From positions 363,965 through 427,964 of the forward strand of contig NZ_KB911587.1 of the NCBI RefSeq assembly GCF_000383615.1: a stretch of 64,000 nucleotides of DNA, written 5' to 3'. Below, one piece after another: positions 40,681-47,893 of the stretch. The notes beneath the pieces are model-generated. The model had not been told where the DNA came from. It made no database searches and worked only from the letters and a program-made list of their open reading frames with translations. A program made the position numbers and the translations under genes. The stretch is from Streptomyces canus 299MFChir4.1. Lineage in GTDB: Bacteria; Actinomycetota; Actinomycetes; Streptomycetales; Streptomycetaceae. How positions within the stretch are numbered: position 1 is the first letter of the stretch; each line of letters opens with the position of its first letter.

Positions 40681-40749
40681 CTTCGAGAATGCTCCAACTG
40701 ATGTACTCCCTGCCGTCCACGAGATGACAGAAGCACACAGGGGGAAGCC

Positions 40750-41451
40750 ATGTCCGATTCACCGGTCGCGCTCATCACCGGCGGCGGCAGCGGTATCGGC
40801 GCCGCGGTCGCGCGGCAACTGCTCGACGCGGGGCACCGGGTGGCCGTCACCGGCCGTGGTGAGCCGCGGCTGCGCGCCTTCGCCGAGGAACTCGGCAACC
40901 CGGAGGGGCTGTTGACGTTCGTCGGCAACGCAGCCGAGTACGGCGACATCAAGGCCGCCGTGGACGGCACGCTCAAGGAGTTCGGGCGGCTGGACACGGT
41001 CCTCGCCAACGCGGGCTTCGCCACCCATGACACCGTGGCCGCGGGAGACCCCGCCGGCTGGACCGAGATGGTGCTGACCAACGTGCTCGGCCCCGCCCTC
41101 CTCATCCGCGCCTCCATCGACGCGCTCAAGGAGACCCGCGGCCGGATCGTCCTGGTCGGCAGCGTCGCCGGGTTCGTCCACGGGCCCGGCAACATCTACG
41201 GGGCGACGAAATGGGCGGTGACCGGGCTCGCGGAGAACGCCCGCCGCGAGGTGACGGAGTTCGGCGTCGGCGTCACCCTGATCGCTCCGGGCCGCGTGGA
41301 GACGCCGTTCTGGGACAGCCACGGCAGCCTGCCGCCCGGCCACCTCCTCACCGCGGACCAGATCGCCGCGTCGGTCGTGTGGGCCGTACGGCAGCCGGAG
41401 GGCGTCGACATCAACACCGTCGTCGTACGGCCGATCGGGCAGCCCGTCTGA
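40750..41451 (+). CDS. Short-chain dehydrogenase/reductase (SDR), NADP-type
   Basis: A 233-residue classical SDR. The cofactor motif is ALITGGGSGIGAAVA, the TVLANAGFATHD segment is the NAG motif, and the catalytic Ser and Tyr-Lys are seen in LVGSVAGFVHG and NIYGATKWAVTG. An Arg after the second strand (VTGRGEPRLRAF) hints at NADP(H). Relatives oxidise or reduce small carbonyls; the substrate is unknown. GGGGGAAGCC precedes the ATG. Ends at a strong bidirectional hairpin shared with the aldo/keto reductase gene. Confidence 0.92.
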   Translation: MSDSPVALITGGGSGIGAAVARQLLDAGHRVAVTGRGEPRLRAFAEELGNPEGLLTFVGNAAEYGDIKAAVDGTLKEFGRLDTVLANAGFATHDTVAAGDPAGWTEMVLTNVLGPALLIRASIDALKETRGRIVLVGSVAGFVHGPGNIYGATKWAVTGLAENARREVTEFGVGVTLIAPGRVETPFWDSHGSLPPGHLLTADQIAASVVWAVRQPEGVDINTVVVRPIGQPV

Positions 41452-41473
41452 CGGCCGGCTCCGGACATACGAC

Positions 41474-41514
41474 GGCCGGCGGCGGGTCCCCTGAGACGGG
41501 GCCCGCCGCCGGCC
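41474..41514. terminator. Bidirectional hairpin terminator
   Basis: A 17-bp stem (41474-41490 with 41498-41514, one G-U pair) and a 7-base loop, between the convergent SDR and aldo/keto reductase genes. Confidence 0.85.
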
Positions 41515-41528
41515 GAAGCGCCGGTGCG

Positions 41529-42365
41529 TCAGGCGGCGTTGAACGTCGACGGGTCCGGGCCGAGGCGCCGGTCCTCGTTGAGCGCGCTGATCGCCGCCAG
41601 GTCCTCGGTGTCCAGGCTGAAGTCGAAGACCTCGATGTTCTCCTTGATCCGGGACGGCGTCACGGACTTGGGGATCACGATGTTGCCGAGCTGGAGGTGC
41701 CAGCGCAGTACGACCTGGGCCGGGGTGCGGCCGTGCTTCTGGGCGATGGCCACCACGGCCGGGACCTCCAGGAGGCCCTTGCCGGAGCCGAGCGGCGACC
41801 AGGCCTCGGTGGCGATGCCGTGCTCCGCGTGGTACTCGCGGGCCGCCCGCTGCTGGAGGTGCGGGTGCAGCTCGATCTGGTCGACGGCCGGGACGACGGA
41901 CGTCTCGGCGATCAGCCGCTCCAGGTGCTCGGGCTCGAAGTTGGAGACGCCGATGGCCCGGATCCGGCCGTCCGCGTACAGCTTCTCGAACGCCCTGTAG
42001 GTGTCGACGTACAGGTCGCGGGCGGGCGCGGGCCAGTGGATCAGGTACAGGTCCACGTAGTCCAGGCCGAGCTTGTCCAGCGAGGTGTCGAAGGCGCGCA
42101 GGGTCGAGTCGTAGCCCTGGTCGCTGTTCCAGAGCTTGGTGGTGACGAAGATGTCCTCGCGGGCCACTCCGGAGGTGGCGATGGCCTTTCCGGTGCCCTT
42201 CTCGTTGCCGTAGATCGCCGCTGTGTCGATGCTGGGGTACCCGGCCTCCAGCGCCGTGGCGACCGCGCGCTCAGCCTCGTCGTCCGGCACCTGCCAGACG
42301 CCGAAACCCAGCTGGGGCATCTCGACGCCGTTGTTGAGGATGATCGGGGGGACCTTGCTGCTCAC
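41529..42365 (-). CDS. Aldo/keto reductase
   Basis: A 278-residue NADPH-dependent AKR (2,5-diketo-gluconate reductase-like). The catalytic tetrad is visible: Asp and Tyr in YPSIDTAAIYGNEKGTGKA, Lys in VTTKLWNSD, His in LYLIHWPAP. The NADP-binding end is NIVIPKSVTPSRIKENIEVF. GTG at 42365 follows AAGGATCAAGAGCTC. It could reduce sugar- or uronate-derived aldehydes, which would suit the neighbouring polysaccharide genes, but this is only inference. Confidence 0.93.
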   Translation of the reverse strand: MSSKVPPIILNNGVEMPQLGFGVWQVPDDEAERAVATALEAGYPSIDTAAIYGNEKGTGKAIATSGVAREDIFVTTKLWNSDQGYDSTLRAFDTSLDKLGLDYVDLYLIHWPAPARDLYVDTYRAFEKLYADGRIRAIGVSNFEPEHLERLIAETSVVPAVDQIELHPHLQQRAAREYHAEHGIATEAWSPLGSGKGLLEVPAVVAIAQKHGRTPAQVVLRWHLQLGNIVIPKSVTPSRIKENIEVFDFSLDTEDLAAISALNEDRRLGPDPSTFNAA

Positions 42366-42458
42366 GAGCTCTTGATCCTTACGGTTGTCGTCGGGTGGCA
42401 CTCCTATGGTCAACGATCACAAGCCGTGATGCATTCCTGACCGGGGAATCCGTGCGAA

Positions 42459-42474
42459 CTGACCCGCGGGTCAG
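42459..42474. promoter_or_regulatory. 16-bp perfect palindrome
   Basis: CTGACCCGCGGGTCAG, about 94 bases upstream of the aldo/keto reductase start and 190 bases before the GH105 gene. A TetR-type or similar dimer could bind. The regulator is unknown. Confidence 0.5.
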
Positions 42475-42581
42475 TGAGCGATGGCTGAAATTGGCCGGAA
42501 ATGCATCCGACCTCTTCGGTACAGACCATTGACCGCCGACGGTCCTGCCGCGACTCTGGATCGCGCCAACGGGCGGCATCC

Positions 42582-42594
42582 TGAACTCAGTTCA
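42582..42594. promoter_or_regulatory. Operator-like palindrome upstream of the GH105 operon
   Basis: TGAACT-C-AGTTCA, a perfect 6+1+6 palindrome 70 bases before the GH105 start, followed by TAGATGTGAATTC. It is well placed to overlap the operon promoter. The regulator is unknown. Confidence 0.55.
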
Positions 42595-42663
42595 TAGATG
42601 TGAATTCGCCCTGACTTTCATCCGATGTTTCCCGTGTCTCCTGGCTCACGGAGAGGGAGGAAC

Positions 42664-43842
42664 ATGAGACGCCGTCGTCTTCGCACGGCTCTGACGACCC
42701 TTGCACTCGCCGCCGCGACCCTGGTCACCGTGCCGGCCGCCGCACCCCCGACCGCCCGCTCCCCGATCGGCCCGTCCCCGGACCGGGACTGGTCCGTGGC
42801 GATGGTCGAGTCGACCATGGCCCGCTTCACACCGAGCAGCATCGGTGGCTGGTCCTACCCGGTCGGCCTGTACCTCTACGGCCAGTACCTCGCGTACGAG
42901 CGCACCCATGACACCCGCTACCTGACCTACATCAAGGACTACGTCGACCGCTTCGTGAAGAGCGACGGCTCGATCGGCCAGTCCTTCAACAGCCTGGACA
43001 GCATGCAGGCCGGGCGGCTCCTGGTGATCCTGCACCACGAGACCGGCCAGGACCGCTACCGCAAGGCGGCCAAGAAGATCGTCGACCGCCTGGCCGCGTA
43101 TCCCCGCACGAGCGACGGTGGCTTCTGGCACGCCGACACCGCGAGCCGCGCCCATCAGCTCTGGGCGGACGGCGTCTACATGGTGAACCCGTTCCTCGTC
43201 GAGTACGGAGAGGAGTTCGGCGAGAGCTCGAACGCCGACGACGAGGCCGCGAAACAGCTCGCCGTCTACGGAAGCCACCTCCAGGTCGCGAACGGACTGC
43301 TCAAGCACGCCTACGACGAGTCGAAGACGGCCGGCTGGGCCGACCCGCAGACCGGGCTCGCCCCCGAGCACTGGTGCCGTGCGGTCGGCTGGTACTCCAT
43401 GGCGCTCGTCAACGTCCTGGACGGCATTCCGCAGCACCACCCGCGCCGGGCCCAGCTGCTCGGCGTCTTCCGCAAGCTGGCGGCCGGCCTGGAGAAGTAC
43501 CAGGATCCGGCGACCGGCCGCTGGTTCCAGGTGATCGACAAGGGCGCCCACGACGACAACTGGACCGAGACGTCCTGCTCCAGCATGTTCACCTACGCCC
43601 TCTCGCGCGGCGCCCGGCAGGGATACCTGGACCAGCATTTCAAGGCCGTCGCACACCGCGGCTACCAGGGGGTGCTCGCCAAGCTCTCGGTCGGCGCCGA
43701 CGGGCGCACGAACCTCGCCGACATCTCCATCGGGACCAACGTCGGCGACTACGCGTACTACATCGCTCGCGACCGGGCCACCAACGACTTCCACGGTCTG
43801 GGCGCCTTCCTGATCATGAACGAACAACTGCGAGGTGATTAG
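42664..43842 (+). CDS. Unsaturated uronyl hydrolase, GH105, secreted
   Basis: A 392-residue enzyme with a signal peptide (RRRRLRTALTTLALAAATLV, to about residue 25). GH105 enzymes hydrolyse the unsaturated uronic-acid residue left by polysaccharide lyases. The (alpha/alpha)6 barrel shows WSYPVGLYLYGQYLAYE, QLWADGVYMVNPFLVEYG with the catalytic Asp, GLAPEHWCRAVGWYSMALV and TNVGDYAYYIARDRATND. Most characterised YteR-like proteins are cytoplasmic; this one carries an export signal. ATG follows GAGAGGGAGGAAC. First gene of the five-gene operon of secreted enzymes. Confidence 0.93.
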   Translation: MRRRRLRTALTTLALAAATLVTVPAAAPPTARSPIGPSPDRDWSVAMVESTMARFTPSSIGGWSYPVGLYLYGQYLAYERTHDTRYLTYIKDYVDRFVKSDGSIGQSFNSLDSMQAGRLLVILHHETGQDRYRKAAKKIVDRLAAYPRTSDGGFWHADTASRAHQLWADGVYMVNPFLVEYGEEFGESSNADDEAAKQLAVYGSHLQVANGLLKHAYDESKTAGWADPQTGLAPEHWCRAVGWYSMALVNVLDGIPQHHPRRAQLLGVFRKLAAGLEKYQDPATGRWFQVIDKGAHDDNWTETSCSSMFTYALSRGARQGYLDQHFKAVAHRGYQGVLAKLSVGADGRTNLADISIGTNVGDYAYYIARDRATNDFHGLGAFLIMNEQLRGD

Positions 43843-43846
43843 TGTC

Positions 43847-44638
43847 ATGAACACATCCAGAAGGGTGTTGCTGGGCGCCGCGCTCGGCGGTGCCACGGCG
43901 GCCGCGGTCGGTCTGCCGACGGCGACCGCCGCCCACGCCGCCTCCTGGCAGCAGAAGTGGGCCCCCTCCGCGAGCTCCGACGGCCTCGGCGCCTTCGAGA
44001 CGATCGAGGACGACCGCGCCGACTCGCACACCGCCGGACAGCCGCACATCTACACCACCGACAACAACTGGCGCTTCGACATGCACACCGTCGACCGCGA
44101 CACCTCGACCGACCGCCAGCGCCAGGAGGTCACCGGGCTGCGCAACGGCAGCGGCGGCAACTACCTGAAGTGGACGAAGGGCCAGACCTGGCGGGTCACC
44201 TACTCGATGTACATCCCGAGCTCCCTGAAAGCGACCACCACCTTCACCCACATCATGCAGATGAAGCAGCCCGGCAGCGGCACCTCGCCGATCGTCGTGC
44301 AGTCCCTGCGCCGCGTGAACGGCAAGCAGACCATCGAGCTGAAGCTCGCCATCGACGACATCCTCGTCGGCCGCACCGACCTGGACCCGCTGCACGACAA
44401 GTGGACCGACGTCGACTTCCAGATCAAGGTCGGCGACGGCTCGGCGGGTTCGGTCCGCTGGATCCTCAAGTCCGCCGGCTCGACCGTCATCGACGCGTCG
44501 AAGACCGGCGTCGACACCTTCCTGGCCGACCGGGTCCGCCCGAAATGGGGCATCTACCGCTCCCTCGGCGACACCTCCGGCTCCCTCCAGAACACCTACC
44601 TGCTGCTCAGCAACCTCCGCGGTTACCAACTGGTCTGA
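43847..44638 (+). CDS. Polysaccharide lyase-like protein (heparin-lyase-I fold), Tat-exported
   Basis: A 263-residue protein. The N-terminus NTSRRVLLGAALGGATAA is a twin-arginine signal. The mature part is a beta-jelly-roll of the heparin lyase I / PL20-like Polysacc_lyase family: QRQEVTGLRNGSGGNYLKW, MYIPSSLKATTTFTHIMQMK, KWTDVDFQIKVGDGSAGSV and KWGIYRSL. Such enzymes break glycosidic bonds beside a uronic acid by elimination; the substrate may be a glucuronan or pectic chain. It begins five bases after the GH105 stop, so its product could hand unsaturated ends to the GH105 hydrolase. Confidence 0.85.
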   Translation: MNTSRRVLLGAALGGATAAAVGLPTATAAHAASWQQKWAPSASSDGLGAFETIEDDRADSHTAGQPHIYTTDNNWRFDMHTVDRDTSTDRQRQEVTGLRNGSGGNYLKWTKGQTWRVTYSMYIPSSLKATTTFTHIMQMKQPGSGTSPIVVQSLRRVNGKQTIELKLAIDDILVGRTDLDPLHDKWTDVDFQIKVGDGSAGSVRWILKSAGSTVIDASKTGVDTFLADRVRPKWGIYRSLGDTSGSLQNTYLLLSNLRGYQLV

Positions 44639-44650
44639 GGAGCCGTCACC

Positions 44651-47600
44651 TTGAAACCCCCCACTGCTCCGCGCTCCCGCTCCCGAGCGGCGGCGATCGT
44701 CCTCTTCGTCGTCGCGGTCGTCCTCGGACTCAGCCACCCGGCGGCCCCGGCCGCCCCGCAGGACCCGTCCCGAGCGCCCGCCGTCTTCGACGTACGCGAC
44801 TACGGCGCCAAGGGAGACGGCTCCGCCAACGACACCCCCGCCGTCAACAAGGCGATCAGCGCGGCGAGTTCGGCGACGGGCGGCGGAGTCGTCCGCTTCC
44901 CGCCCGGTGACTACAAGTCGAAGAACACCATCCACATGAAGAGCCATGTGACGCTCCGGCTCGACAAGGGCGCCACCCTCCAGGGTTCCAGCGCCGACAC
45001 CTACGACAAGGCCGAGTCCAATCCGTACGACGCCTACCAGGACTACGGGCACAGCCACTTCCGCGACGCGATGATCTACGGCGACAAGCTGACCGACATC
45101 GGCTTCGTCGGCCAGGGCGTCATCGACGGCATGGGCAACCTGATCACCGGCAACCCGAAGTCCGGCGAGGCCGACAAGATCATCTCCCTGACCCGGTGCG
45201 ACGGCCTCACGATCGGCGACGGCCTCACCCTGCGCCGCGGCGGCCACTTCGCGGCGCTCGTCAACGGCTGCAAGAACGTGACGTCCGACCACCTGACCAT
45301 CGACACCGCGAGCGACCGCGACGGCTGGAACATCATCTCCACGACGAACGTCACGGTGACGAACGCGAACATCAGGGCCAACGACGACGCCCTGGTCTTC
45401 AAGAGCGACTACGCCCTCGGCGCCAAGCTCCCCAACGGTCACGTCCGCGTCAACGACAGCTTCCTTTCCGCCCGTTGCTGCAACGCCCTCATGTTCGGCT
45501 CGGAGACCTGCGGCGACTTCTCGGACTACCGGTTCGAGAACATCCGTATCGACGGTGCCGACAAGTCCGGCCTCGGCATGGTGTCGATGGACGGCGCGAA
45601 GATCTCCGACGTCCACTACCGCGACATCACGATGACGAACGTCCACTCGCCGATCATGCAGAAGATCGGCACCCGAAAGCGGTGCGGCAACAGCCCCGGT
45701 GTCGGATCGATCAGCGACATCACGTACGACGACATCACGGCCACCGGCAGCAGCCCGTCCTTCAGCCCGACCCTGTGGGGGGAGACCGGCCACCGCATCA
45801 AGGGCGTGACCTTCAACCACGTCGACATCACGGTCCCGGGCGGCAACGGCACCATGTCCACCGGTGTGCCGGGCAACGACCCGAAGGACTACAACCCCAA
45901 GGCCATCGGGACCCGGCCGGCCTACGGCTGGTACCTCCACAACGCCGACGACATCCGCTTCACCGACAGTTCGGTGAAGTTCGCCGCGGACGACGGCCGC
46001 CCGGCATTCCTGGCCGACGCGGCGGACGGCATCCGGCTCACCCGGTTCGCCGCGCAGAAGGGCGGCGGCTCCCCGTTCGACGTGGGCTTCCAGGACGTGA
46101 CGGGCGGCTGCCTGACGGACAGCCACAACACCTCAGGCGGCGCCCTGCGGGTCTCGGGAGGTCAGGACTGCGGTACGGCGGCCGAGCCGCTGGATCTGGA
46201 GAACCCCCGCCAGGACTTCCTCCGCGCCTCGGTGGGCGGACTGTTCCTGCACTGGGGCCTGCGCACCACGCCCGCCCACACCAGCTGCACCGACTGGGAG
46301 AACGACGTCACGAACGGCGGCTGGAACGCCGACTACTGGGTGAAGGAGGCCCAGAAGCTGCACACCCAGTACCTCGTCCTCGCCTCCTTCCACAGCCGCC
46401 TCGGCTACGCCCGCACCTGGCCGTCGAAGATCCCCGGCTCCTGCTCCACCAAGCGGGACTTCCTGGGTGAGCTCGTCACCGCCGCGAAGGCCAAGGGGCT
46501 GAAGGTCATCCTCTACATGACCAACGACCCCCAGTGGCACGACGAGGGCGGCCACGAGTGGCTCGACTCGGACGCCTACTCGGCCTACAAGGGCAAGAAC
46601 GTCGACCTGACCACCAACGACGGCTTCGGACAGTTCAGTTACGACAACTTCTTCGAGGTCATGGACCGCTATCCCGACCTCGGCGGCTTCTGGATCGACA
46701 ACGACAACGCCTACTGGGAGAGCCACGACCTCTACCGGCAGATCTACGAGAAGCGTCCGAACTACACGCTCAGCAACAACAACGAAGACACGCCGATCAT
46801 GGACATGATCAGCAATGAGCAGAAGACGGGCATGACCCCGGCCTACGACTACCCGCAGGCCGTCTACACCTCCCAACCCCGCCTCACCGAGGCGGACTTC
46901 AAGCTCCCCTCCACCGGCTCCTGGTGGTACGGCGGCACCGACCCGTCGGTCGACAAGATGCTCACCCTCGGGCGCCTCGTCACCAACGCCGGCTCGTCCG
47001 TGAAGGCGCTGATGGCCGAGACCGCCCAGGTCAACGGCAAGTTCCCGGCCAACCAGGCCGACTTCAACAACTTCGCCAACTCCTACCTCGACCCCATCTG
47101 GGAGTCCCTGCACGGCACGGAGGGCGGCGGCTACCTGTACGGCGGGCTCAAGCCGGGATTCTGGAACGACGGCGCCCACGGCGTGACCACGATCAGCAAG
47201 ACGGACCCCGACCGCCAGTACATCCACGTGCTGACCCCGCCCAGCACCAGCACCCTGCGCATCCGCGACAACGGCTACCGCGTCGCGTCGGTCACCAACC
47301 TCCGTACAGGCAAGGCGGTTTCGTGGTCGCAGTCGGGCGGCGTACTCACCCTCACCGGCCTAGGTGCCTGGGACCCGTACGACACGGTGTTCAAGGTCAC
47401 CACGGCCGGCCGCCAGGGCATCCTCACCGGCGTCAAGGTGAGCGCGAGCGCCTCGGCGAGCGGTCACGCGGGCTCGGCCGCCGGTGACGGTGATTACGGC
47501 ACCTACTGGGACAACAACAAGACCCTCCCGGTGAACCTCACCTTCGACCTCGGCAGCGCGAAGAAGGTCCAGTACCTCGGGCTCAACCAGCGTGAGGACT

Positions 47601-47893
47601 CCGTCGCCTACGCCCGCTCGGACACCGAGCAGTCGGCGCGGATCAAGGACTACAAGGTGTATCTGAGCGCCGACGGCTCCACCTGGGGCAACCCGGTGAA
47701 GACCGGCCAACTGCCGAGCCGCCGCGGCATCCAGGGCATCGACCTGACCGCGGCCAACGCCCGCTATGTCCGCCTGGAGGTCACCTCCACCTGGGCCGCC
47801 TCCACCGACACCACCCGCTACAAGCGACTGCGCATCGACGAGGCATGGATCGGCACGTCGTACGCCACACCCACGAACGGGGGACAGTCATGA
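44651..47893 (+). CDS. Trimodular enzyme: GH28-like beta-helix + GH29-like barrel + F5/8C (CBM32-like)
   Basis: A 1080-residue exported protein. Residues 1-35 are a signal peptide; 43-510 a right-handed beta-helix of the pectin-active GH28/Pectate_lyase_3 group (DVRDYGAKGDGSANDTPAV, then RANDDALVFKSD with the double Asp; the usual GHG is not seen). From about 515 a GH29-like alpha-L-fucosidase barrel begins (VGGLFLHWGLRTTPAHTS), with a likely nucleophile D683 in GGFWIDNDNAYWE. Residues about 925-1072 are an F5/8 type C domain (TLPVNLTFDLGSAKKVQYLG). The start is TTG at 44651 after GAGGAG. The stop overlaps the next start (ATGA). Confidence 0.88.
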   Translation: MKPPTAPRSRSRAAAIVLFVVAVVLGLSHPAAPAAPQDPSRAPAVFDVRDYGAKGDGSANDTPAVNKAISAASSATGGGVVRFPPGDYKSKNTIHMKSHVTLRLDKGATLQGSSADTYDKAESNPYDAYQDYGHSHFRDAMIYGDKLTDIGFVGQGVIDGMGNLITGNPKSGEADKIISLTRCDGLTIGDGLTLRRGGHFAALVNGCKNVTSDHLTIDTASDRDGWNIISTTNVTVTNANIRANDDALVFKSDYALGAKLPNGHVRVNDSFLSARCCNALMFGSETCGDFSDYRFENIRIDGADKSGLGMVSMDGAKISDVHYRDITMTNVHSPIMQKIGTRKRCGNSPGVGSISDITYDDITATGSSPSFSPTLWGETGHRIKGVTFNHVDITVPGGNGTMSTGVPGNDPKDYNPKAIGTRPAYGWYLHNADDIRFTDSSVKFAADDGRPAFLADAADGIRLTRFAAQKGGGSPFDVGFQDVTGGCLTDSHNTSGGALRVSGGQDCGTAAEPLDLENPRQDFLRASVGGLFLHWGLRTTPAHTSCTDWENDVTNGGWNADYWVKEAQKLHTQYLVLASFHSRLGYARTWPSKIPGSCSTKRDFLGELVTAAKAKGLKVILYMTNDPQWHDEGGHEWLDSDAYSAYKGKNVDLTTNDGFGQFSYDNFFEVMDRYPDLGGFWIDNDNAYWESHDLYRQIYEKRPNYTLSNNNEDTPIMDMISNEQKTGMTPAYDYPQAVYTSQPRLTEADFKLPSTGSWWYGGTDPSVDKMLTLGRLVTNAGSSVKALMAETAQVNGKFPANQADFNNFANSYLDPIWESLHGTEGGGYLYGGLKPGFWNDGAHGVTTISKTDPDRQYIHVLTPPSTSTLRIRDNGYRVASVTNLRTGKAVSWSQSGGVLTLTGLGAWDPYDTVFKVTTAGRQGILTGVKVSASASASGHAGSAAGDGDYGTYWDNNKTLPVNLTFDLGSAKKVQYLGLNQREDSVAYARSDTEQSARIKDYKVYLSADGSTWGNPVKTGQLPSRRGIQGIDLTAANARYVRLEVTSTWAASTDTTRYKRLRIDEAWIGTSYATPTNGGQS

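Noticed and set aside
43814..46126. A 770-codon minus-strand frame opposite GH105, the lyase and GH28-like genes.
   Set aside because: It spans three real genes and their boundaries and has low-complexity Val/Gly/Arg composition, as expected of a high-GC shadow.
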